NCBI RefSeq assembly: GCF_000298315.2
Contig: NZ_AEYE02000023.1
Span: 1 to 64,000 of the forward strand
DNA from: Rhizobium grahamii CCGE 502
GTDB taxonomy: Bacteria > Pseudomonadota > Alphaproteobacteria > Rhizobiales > Rhizobiaceae
Direction: 5' to 3'
DNA: 64,000 nucleotides
The notes beneath the pieces are model-generated. The model was not told the origin of the DNA. It was given only the letters and a program-made list of their open reading frames with translations, and did not search any database. This document shows, in pieces, positions 26,131 through 35,025 of this stretch. The translations under genes and the position numbers were made by a program. How positions within the stretch are numbered: the first letter of the stretch is position 1; each line of letters begins with the position of its first letter.

Positions 26131-26474
26131 TGGCGAGAGTCTCTACTTTCGCCAAGGCCTTCGCCGGTCGTTGGCGCATCGTCGAGATGGACAACTGGGA
26201 CAATGACGCCCTCGATCTCGTCGAAGAGGCGCATCTTACATTCCAGGGCACGGCCGACGGCGAAATCGCATTCGTCGCGCTCAAGGGCTTTCTCGATGTC
26301 CGCTACGGCGCACGCGATGGATCAGCCTGTGCGGAGTTCTCCTGGGAAGGACAAGACGAGAATGACCCGGTCTGTGGTCGCGGATGGGCAGCCCTTGGCT
26401 CCGCTGGACGCCTTGTCGGGCACATCTATATCCACAACGGAGACGATTCCGGCTTCGTGTGCGAACGCGACTGA
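26130..26474 (+). CDS. passenger hypothetical protein carried inside the IS element
   Basis: A 114-residue protein (MARVSTFAKAFAGRWRIVEM ... DDSGFVCERD) coupled to the transposase by a TGATG junction and ending 16 bp before the right inverted repeat. It is acidic, with Trp- and Gly-rich strands (FSWEGQDENDPVCGRGWAAL), and looks like a small beta-barrel or calycin-type fold. I recall the same gene accompanying related rhizobial IS elements, which suggests co-selection, but no function is known. It could modulate transposition or serve the host. Confidence 0.7.
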   Translation: MARVSTFAKAFAGRWRIVEMDNWDNDALDLVEEAHLTFQGTADGEIAFVALKGFLDVRYGARDGSACAEFSWEGQDENDPVCGRGWAALGSAGRLVGHIYIHNGDDSGFVCERD

Positions 26475-26490
26475 CTTCTTCAACACCCTG
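26473..26490 (-). repeat. right terminal inverted repeat of the IS5-family element
   Basis: Read inward: CAGGGTGTTGAAGAAGTC; followed on the outside by CTAG at 26491-26494. Confidence 0.8.
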
Positions 26491-26725
26491 CTAGTCATCA
26501 ATGGAGCGCCGTGCGTGGCAACGTATGCCGTAACGGCATGTTCTCGCGTTCTTCATGGCGAACAGGAATGGCCAGACATTTTTACGACCAGCTGGACTTG
26601 AACTCGGCTGGGAATAACAGGTCGACGGTGCGGGTTGGTTTAACGCCGGTGAACGCAAAGAGGCTCGATCAAAACCCGCGCGTGAGGTCGCAAAGTAGCG
26701 GTCGCGTGGGATTGCGCCGGGCTCG

Positions 26726-27349
26726 TCACGTCGCGCCGACGTGGTCGGCGGCAACTGCCCGAACCTCCAAAATGCGGTCAATAAGGCCCCATTCTAATGC
26801 TTCTTCCGCCGTCATGAAGCGGTCGCGATCCATCGCTTTCTCGAATTCTTCGTAGGTGCGGCCGCAATGCTCGGCGTAGAGCCGTGTCATGCGATGCTTG
26901 GTCTTCTGCATTTCCTCAGCATGAATCAGCATGTCCGATGCCTGTCCTTGAAATCCGCCCAGCGGCTGATGAATATGAATGCTGGCATTGGGGAGCGCAG
27001 TGCGTTCGCCTGGCTGGCCGGACATCAACAGGAACGAGCCCATCGAGCGGGCGGTTCCCATACACAGCGTATGCACCGGGGCGTGAATGTAACGCATCGT
27101 ATCGTACATCGCGAGACCGCTGGTTACGACGCCACCTGGCGAATTGATGTAGAGATGGATCGGCCTTTTGTGATTTTCGGCTTCGAGAAACAGCAATTGT
27201 GCGCAAACAAGCGCCGAGACCGTGTCGTTGACCTCCCCGTTGAGGAAGATGATCCTCTCACGAAGCAGGCGGGAATAGATGTCGAAAGACCGCTCTCCTC
27301 TGCTGGATTGTTCGACGACCATAGGGACGAGTTGCATTGCTTCGCGCAT
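26726..27349 (-). CDS. clpP: ATP-dependent Clp protease proteolytic subunit
   Basis: A 207-residue serine protease subunit that forms a barrel and works with ClpA/ClpX. The catalytic triad is readable: Ser in [11 protein letters not shown], His in [10 protein letters not shown] and Asp in [30 protein letters not shown] is the oxyanion strand. GGAG lies seven bases before the ATG. No clpX or clpA gene is adjacent. Alpha-proteobacteria often have several ClpP copies; this one is an accessory paralogue (GTARSMGS where the main copy usually has GQAASMGA). Confidence 0.93.
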   Translation of the reverse strand: MREAMQLVPMVVEQSSRGERSFDIYSRLLRERIIFLNGEVNDTVSALVCAQLLFLEAENHKRPIHLYINSPGGVVTSGLAMYDTMRYIHAPVHTLCMGTARSMGSFLLMSGQPGERTALPNASIHIHQPLGGFQGQASDMLIHAEEMQKTKHRMTRLYAEHCGRTYEEFEKAMDRDRFMTAEEALEWGLIDRILEVRAVAADHVGAT

Positions 27350-27392
27350 CGGCGAACTCCAATCATTTGAGACTTTCGGGAGGGTTGCCGCG

Positions 27393-27764
27393 TCAGGCGG
27401 CGAGCATGACAGTAGGGTTGTTGCCGTTGGCGATCGTTTTCGCCAGCCGCTCGGAGGTCGCCCCGGTTAGCTCGTGGAGGATCCGGAGGCTGGTTCCACC
27501 CGATCCATTCGGGGCGATCGTTAAGGTGACGGTGCTTTCGAGATGGGGCGGGGTGTCATCGCGCAATCTGTAGCGGATTTCCTTGCCCGGTCTTTCGGAG
27601 AGCGACTGTGGATCGGCAAGCGCATGCCTCGGCAGCCACTTCTCCCGGAATTCCGCGATGCTGATCGCCCGCCAGACCTTCTCTGGCGACGCGTCCAGTT
27701 CGTATCTCTGCTCGAAACCGCTTTCGTGCACCTTCGCCTGCACCTCTGCCTTCACGTCGTTCAT
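27393..27764 (-). CDS. SRPBCC/AHSA1-family protein
   Basis: A 123-residue START-like domain: [20 protein letters not shown], then [33 protein letters not shown] and the C-terminal helix [20 protein letters not shown]. It is the normal partner of ArsR-type regulators; its start ATG overlaps the regulator's stop by 4 bp (27761-27764). These proteins bind hydrophobic ligands or are activators of Hsp90 homologues; ligand unknown. Confidence 0.85.
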   Translation of the reverse strand: MNDVKAEVQAKVHESGFEQRYELDASPEKVWRAISIAEFREKWLPRHALADPQSLSERPGKEIRYRLRDDTPPHLESTVTLTIAPNGSGGTSLRILHELTGATSERLAKTIANGNNPTVMLAA

Positions 27765-28075
27765 TGATCCATATCCTTCAGCAAGACCTTGAGATCGTCG
27801 ATGCGAGCCGGCCAGTAGGCGCGGTATCTCGCCAGCCATTGCGCGATAAGGGCTAGCCCGCCCGGATCGACTTCATAGTTCACGAAGCGGCCATCCTTTT
27901 GTTCACGCACCAGGCCTGCCGCTCGCAATACGGCGAGATGCTGGGACATCGCCGGCTGGCTGATATCCATTCCCTGGCGCAGCATGGTGGCATTCATGCT
28001 GCCGTTCGCCAGCTTTTCGAAAATCGTGCGGCGGGTTGAATCCGCCAGAGCTCGGAAAATATCCTGTTCGATCAT
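27761..28075 (-). CDS. ArsR/SmtB-family transcriptional regulator
   Basis: A 104-residue winged helix protein: MIEQDIFRALADSTRRTIFE, recognition helix region GMDISQPAMSQHLAVLRAAG and wing LVREQKDGRFVNYEVDPGG. No metal-binding Cys cluster (ELCVCDL type) is present, so it belongs to the non-metal group that pairs with SRPBCC proteins. The long open frame upstream to 28561 is ignored since this Met gives the standard N-terminus. It heads a two-gene operon with the SRPBCC gene and probably autoregulates it. Confidence 0.88.
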   Translation of the reverse strand: MIEQDIFRALADSTRRTIFEKLANGSMNATMLRQGMDISQPAMSQHLAVLRAAGLVREQKDGRFVNYEVDPGGLALIAQWLARYRAYWPARIDDLKVLLKDMDQ

Positions 28076-28313
28076 ACCTACACATAAGCACACACTTATG
28101 CGATTCGCAAGGCTGCGTGGAGCCGGACCGGAATTTAATGGGGCCGGGATTGAGATACTGCAATATATCGGTTTCGCAGTTCTGGTATAGCGCTCTGGCG
28201 GCGCGGCGGCCGGCTGTTGCCACTCAACCTTCTTTGCCGGCATCAAAATCTCCCGGTTTGTTGTGGTCCATTTGATCCCAAAGTTCCTGACCCAAGGGGT
28301 AGTGTTCAGTGTT

Positions 28314-28387
28314 GGAAACAAGCCGGTCTTTGATGGGAACGGTGGCCGGTCTTGATCGGAATGGCGGCCGGCTCTGGTCGGAATCCG
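28314..28387. repeat. tandem 22-bp repeats, IS21-type terminal scar
   Basis: Three 22-bp units in a row and a partial fourth: 28314-28335, 28336-28357, 28358-28379, then GGAATCCGCA. Shared core GGAA...GGCCGGTCTTGATC-like: GGAACGGTGGCCGGTCTTGA, GGAATGGCGGCCGGCTCTGG. Multiple short direct repeats of this kind sit at the ends of IS21-family elements. No istA or istB gene remains next to it, so it is probably a solo end left by deletion. Confidence 0.55.
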
Positions 28388-28515
28388 CAGTTTATATGGT
28401 GTCTGGAAGCAACGAATGGCATTCTCATCCCGTGTATTTCGCGGGCGCGGAATAGATCGATCAAGCCCCGGAAAGAGGCACCACCGTAAACTTCCAGGCA
28501 TCTCCTGCGATGCAG

Positions 28516-28782
28516 TCAGTGCAGCGCGTCGAGCACCATTAAGTTCGGCTTGGCAGCGCACGCCTCGTCAACAGTATTTCCGAGTTCGTATTCGCTGAGA
28601 GCCCCGAGTTTCTCATCGTTCCGGGTCACTTTGTAAAGCGCCGCGTTGATGTCCACCATGCCTTGATGGCTTGCTGAATTGTACTCCTTACACGTCACAG
28701 TAGCCGGATCAATCGCCGCGGCTAACGCTGTCATCGGAAAGAGTGCGATGAGGCCGACCAATTGTCCTAATGTGCGAGCCAT
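28516..28782 (-). CDS. HdeA/HdeB-like periplasmic protein
   Basis: 88 residues with a signal peptide (TLGQLVGLIALFPMTALAAA) and a small helical mature domain with two cysteines, VTCKEYNSAS and VDEACAAKPN, the disulfide pair of the HdeA/HdeB acid-stress chaperones. The frame opens at 28818, but the Met at 28782 (MARTLGQLV) gives the signal peptide and has AGGAGG-like bases (CAAGGAGG) upstream. In enteric bacteria HdeA keeps periplasmic proteins soluble at low pH; the role in rhizobia is assumed by family only. Confidence 0.68.
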   Translation of the reverse strand: MARTLGQLVGLIALFPMTALAAAIDPATVTCKEYNSASHQGMVDINAALYKVTRNDEKLGALSEYELGNTVDEACAAKPNLMVLDALH

Positions 28783-28889
28783 TTTTTCCTCCTTGGCAGC
28801 GCCCCCTAGACGGAACACATCTCAGTACAACAGAATATCATGGAGGTATCCCGTAGGTACCCCCTGTTACCGCCGTGATCTCTGCGGGA

Positions 28890-29790
28890 GCCAGTTTGGG
28901 ACTTTCACCAGACCAGCTTATTGCTGCCACCGGCGACGGAAAAGGTAACACCGTCGAGTACATAACCTTCGGTCTGCAATTCGAGTGTCAAGTCGCACTC
29001 GTGGACGACATCAAGGCCGCCGCCGACAAGGCCGGAGTGAAGTTGAACATCATCGACGGGAAGGGCGACCCCAACCTCCAAGTGACGCAGGTGCTGGATG
29101 CGGTGACCAAGCAGCCCGACGCGATTCTCATAAATCCCGTCAATTCCACTTTGCTCGTCGCAGGTGTGAAGCGGGCGAACAAGGCCAACATTTCCCGTCT
29201 CCATCATGGAGAATGCGCCGCCGAAGGGAAATACTCGGCTACGTTGATTTCGACAACGTGGCTGGCGGTGCCATGGGGGCAAGATGTCTAGCGGAATTGA
29301 TCGGGGGAAAGGGGTCGTGCTCGAAACGCGCGGCTCCGTTGGCTCGGCCGCTGCGCAGGATCGGCACAAAGGGTGCGCCGACGAGATGCAGAAGCATCCG
29401 GAGATCACTGTTCAGTCGCTTAATACCGAGTGGATTGCCGACACCGCATACAAGATGGTGTTGGATGCCTTCACCCAGAACCCCGACATCAAGGGTGTTT
29501 TCAGTCAGCAACGAGATTATCAGAGGCGTTTTCTCCGCGCTCCGGCAGATCGGGCGATTGGTGCCGCAGGGGGCCGAGGGACATGTCGCGATTGTCGGCC
29601 TCGACGGTACGCCGCTCGCGTTGGACCGTATCCGAAAGGGAGACCAGGATGCCACCGTGGCGCAGGATCCTGCAGCAATGGGCGGCGACGGCATCTTCGT
29701 CCAGATCGTGTCGAACTTCGAAGGCACGCAGTTCAACAACAAGATGCGTACGCAGCCATACTTGATCAATAGGCCAGAGTTGATGACACG
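28890..29790 (+). pseudogene. sugar ABC transporter periplasmic substrate-binding protein, frameshifted
   Basis: Pieces of a ribose-type binding protein run through three frames in order: TFGLQFECQVALVDDIKAAA, LQVTQVLDAVTKQPDAILIN, then GYVDFDNVAGGAMGARCLAE, SLNTEWIADTAYKMVLDAFT and NEIIRGVFSALRQIGRLV, GHVAIVGLDGTPLALDRI, DATVAQDPAAMGGDGIFV. At least three frameshifts occur (near 29,190, 29,290 and 29,500). The signal peptide is lost. Possible trace of a following permease gene at about 29,948 (MDHRSEAALIRKILLKIRTW) before a stop. Confidence 0.78.
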
Positions 29791-30529
29791 CGCAATTGGG
29801 GAAACTCGAAGGCGTAAGCGCGCAATCAGAGGGACTCGGGCGATTTTAAGCTCAGCTCCTGCTGCGGGACGCGCATTCCCCTATAAATGGTGATGGCGAT
29901 GCCGTCTCAGTGAGATGGCATCGCGCAACGGCGGAGGTGGCTATTTACATGGATCACCGCAGCGAGGCCGCGCTCATCAGGAAGATCCTGCTGAAGATCC
30001 GGACCTGGGAGAATTTCCTCGTCTTCGACCGGTGGGCCTGAGGAAACACAGGTGGGGGTGGAGCGGTTTCTGCCGACGCGTGCGGGTTCCCTCGCTCGAA
30101 TTGCTTGGGAAATAGTGCTGATGCTGAACTAGCGCATAACTTCAGGCCGCACGTAGCTTTGGCTGAGCCGGAGCCATGCCTTTCTAATTAGCCTTCCGTA
30201 CGAGCTTTTCTTGCGCTCGGCGAATGGGTTCGGCATTCGTGGGAAACATCATGTTCTTCGGCTGCACGGTGGTGTGTAGACGATCAGCTGCTGCGGGGTC
30301 GGGAGGGAAGCTTAGGTGTTGCCTCCGGAGAGCAAGCGGCCCTCCCTCTGGCATTCGACTTTACGTCCTAGACAGGATACTCGGTCCCCGTTTCCTTGGT
30401 CTGGCGAAGAGAAGCGCTCGGTGGCTTCATTCTGCACGTGACCCACTGTGGTAGAGTGCTTCTCTTCTTTCCTTGCTCTGCTCAGCAAAGGACAATCATA
30501 AAATACTCCGCTCGGAAAGGCAGTCTAGA
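29791..30529. other. 740-bp stretch of decayed sequence
   Basis: Apart from the short permease-like start near 29,948 nothing is recognised. It lies between the broken sugar-binding gene and the candidate structured RNA and is probably degenerate transporter sequence. Confidence 0.35.
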
Positions 30530-30716
30530 CGGACTAAGGTCCTAAAAAACCGAGGGGAGGTTCGGGAGCCTGGGTTTGCACGGCAAGCTGCGGGAACCTG
30601 GCCCCTCAAGAGCGTCCGGGAGAAAGGGTTCTTGGACACCGCAGTCTGACCTCAAGTGGGGTTTACTAACACCTGAGGATCAAGGTGCCAAGGAAGAGCG
30701 GTGACTTGGCACCCTT
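30530..30716. ncRNA. candidate structured RNA with consecutive hairpins
   Basis: A non-coding stretch holds a row of well-formed inverted repeats: GGAC/GTCC at 30531-30542; a two-part stem GAGGGG + AGGTTC (30552-30563) with GAACCT + CCCCTC (30594-30607) separated by a 2-nt bulge; CCTCAAGTG (30650-30658) with CACCTGAGG (30670-30678), one A-C mismatch; and GGTGCCAAG (30684-30692) with CTTGGCACC (30705-30713). Such a density of stems is not expected by chance. It could be a small RNA, a riboswitch-like leader, or an intron/element end; the strand cannot be decided by eye. I could not match it to a known class. Confidence 0.4.
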
Positions 30717-30884
30717 CAATGATACGCCCGAGAGAGTGAACTTTCAACGCCGGTGATTGAGGAGGTTGTACCATCTGAAGAGGTCTTTTGCGTTCAACAT
30801 GTCGGCAGCCTTCACTACGCAGTCCAGAGTCAGATTAGCCTTGATGAAATCCGACGCTGGCAAACAATCCGACCTCCTTATTCC

Positions 30885-31534
30885 GACGGGTGCGACCGGC
30901 GTTCGAACTGGGGGACGCCCTCGCACAGACAAGGATTGCTGGCGAGCGGCCGGCGGGCACTGTCCGCGTGCACGCGTTCCGCTCGGCCGCGCAGAAGCAT
31001 ATCCAACCAATCCTCAAGAGCTTTGCCGAACGCTATCCCGACGTCGTACTGGACATCACGATCGATGATGAGACGGTTGACATTGTGGCTGGCGGCTATG
31101 ATGTCGCGGTGAGGATCGGCGAGGTCATCCAACGAGATATGGTCGCCGTCCGTCTGGGGCCCGAATTGCGGCAACTGGCTGTCGCGACACCCGACTATTT
31201 CAGCCAGCACGGTCGCCCCGAGCATCCACGTGATCTTGTCCACCACCGATGCGTACGGTGGCGCTGGCCTGGACATCAGTCACCCTATGCCTGGGAATTC
31301 TTCGAAAACGACGCGTGGTTCGGCGTCGCCGTCAACGGTCCCCTCATCTTGAGCGACAAGGAGATGGCGTTGAATGCTGCTCTTCAAGGTGTAGGAATAG
31401 GATTTGCGGTCGGGGACACGGTAGCGGAATATATTGCGCAAGGGCGGCTAGTCAGCTGCCTCGAAGCTTGGTCCGCACTGTTCCCGGGTTGGTTTGTTTG
31501 CTACCTGCAGCAGCGGCAGATGGCGCCTGCCTAG
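30885..31534 (+). pseudogene. LysR-family regulator lacking its DNA-binding domain
   Basis: From RRVRPAFELGDALAQTRI onward the frame matches the linker and substrate-binding domain of LysR regulators: RPAGTVRVHAFRSA, FAERYPDVVLDITIDDETVD, VRIGEVIQRDMVAVRLG, and GVGIGFAVGDTVAEYIAQGR LVSCLE near the end. The N-terminal ~80 residues with the winged helix are missing, and no start codon with a ribosome site is present, so it is an N-terminally deleted gene. The effector domain itself is unbroken. Confidence 0.75.
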
Positions 31535-31592
31535 CGAGCGTTCATTGATGCCGTCAGATCTGGCCCTAAGGATGACTTATCAGGAGAAGCAA

Positions 31593-31904
31593 ATGTCTTC
31601 GGTTGAGCAAATGAAAGAGTTTGCGCGCCTCTTCGACGCACAACTGCCATCGAGCGAAGGTGACGCAGACGCATATTTGGAAGTCGATAGCTTCCGAATG
31701 TTCGCCCCAACGGAAGAAGGCGACCTGTTCGCACGCCTTGCCCTCTCTAGCAGCGAGACGATCGATCTGACAGTCAATCCTCTCTGTGCTGCGCGGCTTG
31801 CAGCGACCATCCTCGATCTCGTTGGCAGGTCAGGTGACTTCGTGGTCGATCTCCCCCTTTATGATGCCCGGACCGGCGGGCAGGTGGCACGACTGCGGCC
31901 TTGA
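31593..31904 (+). CDS. hypothetical protein
   Basis: A 103-residue acidic protein, MSSVEQMKEFARLFDAQLPS ... TGGQVARLRP. AGGAGAAG precedes the ATG by a few bases, a good Shine-Dalgarno. It looks alpha/beta (FRMFAPTEEGDLFARLALSS, PLCAARLAATILDLVG). No family recognised. It follows the broken LysR gene and is followed by an ABC ATPase fragment, so its original context is lost. Confidence 0.55.
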   Translation: MSSVEQMKEFARLFDAQLPSSEGDADAYLEVDSFRMFAPTEEGDLFARLALSSSETIDLTVNPLCAARLAATILDLVGRSGDFVVDLPLYDARTGGQVARLRP

Positions 31905-31954
31905 GTAAGGTCAACAATTGGCGACGATGACAATGATCAGTGGTGAGGCACCTC

Positions 31955-32085
31955 TGCAATCGTGTGGCTGTCACGCATCGCGGCCGGATCGTCGAGCAGG
32001 GCCGCAGCGAGACGATCCCTGACAGTACCGCAGCATGACTACACCGAGCGCCTCCTTGCCGTACGGGCAATGCTTGCCATAGACA
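31955..32085 (+). pseudogene. ABC transporter ATP-binding protein C-terminal scrap
   Basis: One frame reads VAVTHRGRIVEQGRSETI; after a frameshift the next gives VPQHDYTERLLAV. Together they match the end of oligopeptide-type ABC ATPases (VMYxGRIVExG ... HPYTxxLLxA). About 40 codons survive. Confidence 0.55.
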
Positions 32086-32379
32086 TCTTGCGACCACCAT
32101 TCGCTGCACGATACCAAGTGCCGCCCGTTGGTGCGTTGGCTTTTCGTACCGATGGCAATAGCGTTTCGGCGTTGGCTGCTTGGCCAAAGAAACATTCTCG
32201 AGCACTCGGGCAAAATTGAAGAAGACCACCTTTAGCGCCGCATGGTCGGCGGACCAGCCCTGCAAGGGCGGCACACTCGTCTTTTCGAGTAATAATCGCT
32301 CACCAGTCCCTTTCCCCCAACCGGTGGCTCTCACCCCAATGTCTAGATCCTAAACCAGATCCCGGGCCTCGCTTGGCTT

Positions 32380-33332
32380 TCAGCTCGGAAATGGAGATGA
32401 GATTGCCGGTAGAGACGTCGTGCTTTGCCTGGGTGTCGGAAACGCAAAACCTTCCCGTCGAGCCGATTGGCACTCCGGCTCCGGGGCTATCGCGGATAGT
32501 CAGGAACCCATGGCGACTAGCATGGGTGCGGTGTCGCACCCTTGGACAACGTCATTATCCTGGGCTCCGGCCTAACGATGATCGATCAGGTCCTGGCTCT
32601 TCGCGCATTTGGACATCGCGGTAAGATCGATATCCTGTCACGCCGGGGTCTCGCACCGCTTGGGCATGCCAGGACCGCCCCTGCTCCAATGAGGATCGAT
32701 GCGCAGGCGTTGCCGGAGACGATCAGCGGGATATTGAGGGCCCTTCGCGCCGACGCAAATGCCGCAAACGACTGGCGGGCGGTAATGGACGGCCTGCGTC
32801 CTATCACACAGGAAATCTGGAAGCGGCTCTCGCTCGACGAGAGGTCACGGTTCCTCCGCCACGCGCTCCCCTGGTGGAACATTCACCGTCATCGCGTTGC
32901 ACCGGAAGTCTTCGAAAGATTCAACACACTGGTCGGCGATGGACAGGTCCGGTTTCACGCCGGCTTTGTCAAGTCGATCGAGATGAAGGCGGCCGCCGGC
33001 ATCGTCGCAGCCTACAGAATGCGAGGCGGGCAGCAAATGCTGAAATCAGTGCTGACTGGCTGATCAATTGCACGGGAATGGAGCGCGCGGGGATTGCTCA
33101 CTCACCGTTGCTGAAAGAACTGATGAGGGTGAACTTGATTGCACCGGATCCGCTCGGGCTCGGAATCCAGGTCGATGAACATTCGCAGGTCGTGGCGCCG
33201 AACGGGACTGTATCTGGTCGCCTGTTCGTAGTAGGTGCGCTGACGGCGGGGCAGAACTGGGAGATAACAGCTGTTCCAGACATCAGGGTGCAGGCAAAAG
33301 CAATCGCCAAGCACATCACACGAGGACAGTGA
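32380..33332 (+). pseudogene. FAD/NAD(P)-binding protein (YdhS-like), frameshifted
   Basis: Fragments in three frames form the second half of a large flavoprotein of the YdhS type: a decayed lead-in with RNPWRLAWVR, then LDNVIILGSGLTMIDQVLAL (second dinucleotide-binding GxGxxxxD), a long insert ending in YRMRGGQQ, and after a frameshift near 33,040 NCTGMERAGIAHSPLL, GIQVDEHSQVVAPNG and LFVVGALTAGQNWEITAVPD. The N-terminal FAD-binding domain is missing. Function lost. Confidence 0.75.
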
Positions 33333-33834
33333 GTCGCGCTGATGAAGTTTGGCTGCCCATTGCATTGCGCTACGAGCTGGATTGGGGTGCCTCGCCTGCC
33401 CATTGGGGCAGGGGCTGCGCTGACGGAGGGACGCCGCAAACCTGCTGGTTAAGCCGAAAACCCGTCATTTTCGGGAGGGCGTGCTGAGCGTCCAATCCTA
33501 GTGTGTCAGAAACCCTACTCAACGCTTCCGTGATTGCTGAGCAACGCGACGTACGCGAAGCCGGCCGGGGCACTAATGGGCGTTTGTGCCGCCTTCCTCG
33601 CACACCAGGATCCCATGCGAAATCCATTCTCTTAAATAGATCAAGGATCAGGGCCCTACATTGCGATGCGGCTCGATCCCGGACTAGCACAGCTGGGGCA
33701 TTCGTATCGAGATGCGAAAATCTTCGGCTTCGTTCCGTCTCAATGACGCATGTTTGAACCGGGAAGCACATAGTCAGCGGCTCCGGCAAATGCGCACAGC
33801 ACGTGCCCGTATCGATTAAGCAAGATCGCCCGGT
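33333..33834. other. 500-bp stretch, nothing recognised
   Basis: Short frames on both strands show no similarity I can name. It separates the flavoprotein remnant from the dehydrogenase gene (convergent). Confidence 0.35.
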
Positions 33835-34704
33835 TCATCGGGAAGGAACTGGTACTTTGCCTCTATAATCGTAAAAGCCCCTTCCGACCTTTCGCCCAAG
33901 CCAGCCGGCTTCAACATATTTCACAAGCAACGGACAGGGACGATATTTGGTGTCAGCGAGCCCGTCGCGTAGCGAATTCATAATGGCAAGACAGGTGTCG
34001 AGGCCAATGAAATCGGCAAGCTCGAGCGGCCCCATCGGGTGCTTTGCCCCCATCCGCATGCTCGTGTCGATATCGATGACAGAGCCTACACCCTCATGCA
34101 GCGTGTAGACCGCTTCATTGATCATGGAGATCATGATCCGATGCACGGCAAAGCCGGGGTAGTCTTCCAATTCCACGACAGTTTTTCCGAGGCGTTGAAC
34201 GACGGACCGGATAGTTTCAAATGTCTCCCTGCTGGTCGCAATGCCGCGGATGAGCTCTACAAGCTTTGTCGACGGGACCGGGTTCATGAAATGCAGCCCC
34301 ATGAACTGTTCCGGACGATCAGTTACCCCTGCCATCCGTGTGATCGAAAACGACGACGTGTTCGAGGTGAGGATTGTCTCTGATTTCAGATGTGGGGTCA
34401 GGTCCGCGAATATCTTGTGCTTAAGATGCTCGTTCTCAGTCGCGGCCTCGACAATGAGGTCGCTGCTGCCGAGGTCTGTCAGGTTCGGGGTCATCCGTAT
34501 ATGGGCGCCTGCCCCCCGCCTTTCCTCTGTCTCTTCGCGCGCCGCGATCTCATCCAACTGCAGGGCAATATTGCCTGTCGCTTGCGCTAGGGCTTTCGTG
34601 TCGACGTCCATCAACGTGACATCATATCCGGAAGAAGCGAAAGCACCTGCGATGCCGCAGCCCATGTGCCCGGCTCCAACTACTCCTATCTTCTGGATGA
34701 TCAT
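33835..34704 (-). CDS. 3-hydroxyacyl-CoA (3-hydroxybutyryl-CoA) dehydrogenase
   Basis: A 289-residue NAD(P)-dependent enzyme of the short HADH type that interconverts 3-hydroxyacyl-CoA and 3-ketoacyl-CoA. The Rossmann motif is KIGVVGAGHMGCGIAGAFAS; SNTSSFSITRMA and the catalytic His in GLHFMNPVP follow; the C-terminal dimerisation domain holds GAKHPMGPLELADFIGLDTC. The Met at 34704 is preferred over one 11 codons upstream as it starts the nucleotide-binding strand correctly. It stands alone; roles in butyrate/polyhydroxybutyrate or aromatic catabolism are possible. Confidence 0.92.
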   Translation of the reverse strand: MIIQKIGVVGAGHMGCGIAGAFASSGYDVTLMDVDTKALAQATGNIALQLDEIAAREETEERRGAGAHIRMTPNLTDLGSSDLIVEAATENEHLKHKIFADLTPHLKSETILTSNTSSFSITRMAGVTDRPEQFMGLHFMNPVPSTKLVELIRGIATSRETFETIRSVVQRLGKTVVELEDYPGFAVHRIMISMINEAVYTLHEGVGSVIDIDTSMRMGAKHPMGPLELADFIGLDTCLAIMNSLRDGLADTKYRPCPLLVKYVEAGWLGRKVGRGFYDYRGKVPVPSR

Positions 34705-34764
34705 CCTTCCCACCCTTCCCTGAACAATCAGATTCACTCTTTCGGCGAAGATCCGCGGGCTTTA

Positions 34765-35025
34765 GCGTTTAAGGACGATGTTGCGCCCATGGCTATCGGG
34801 CGCAACGTCGAGCCTGGAGGTATCTGCTCCTCGGATAATCGTCGCGAGACGGAGCATGGGTTCTGTCCCCAGCCCGAATTCATCGACCATTATGTCGAAG
34901 GTGCAGAGCTCGCCACGGTGGCTCCAGTAGACCTCCTCGATGTCGAAGGGCGTGGCGCAGAAGCGGTCGGCATGGCCAGGACAAGGACGCGATACTTCGG
35001 CAGTGGCCTCGTCGGGCGATCGCAA
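34765..35025 (-). pseudogene. chromate-resistance ChrB-like remnant
   Basis: A frame of 87 codons contains RFCATPFDIEEVYWSHRGEL, CTFDIMVDEFGLGTEP and LRLATIIRGADTSRLDVAPD. This is the core of the ChrB C-terminal domain. The N-terminal half and the final ~50 residues are missing and no chrA chromate pump lies nearby. Confidence 0.68.

Larger units (their letters stand above)
24952..26490 (+). mobile_element. IS5-family insertion sequence, 1,539 bp, apparently intact
   Basis: The ends are imperfect inverted repeats: CAGGCTGTTGAAAAAGGC at the left and, read inward, CAGGGTGTTGAAGAAGTC at the right. Both are flanked by the tetranucleotide CTAG (24948-24951 and 26491-26494), read as the target duplication. 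The element holds a full DDE transposase and a second, passenger gene read in the same direction. Intact frames and matching ends suggest a recent insertion compared with the decayed genes around it. Confidence 0.85.

Noticed and set aside
26524-26538. 15-bp palindrome ATGCCGT-A-ACGGCAT
   Set aside because: It is perfect but short, has no clear gene to control (downstream of clpP, beside the IS), and no second copy was seen.
30530-30716. Group II intron fragment as an explanation of the hairpins
   Set aside because: No domain V consensus or reverse transcriptase frame could be seen nearby.
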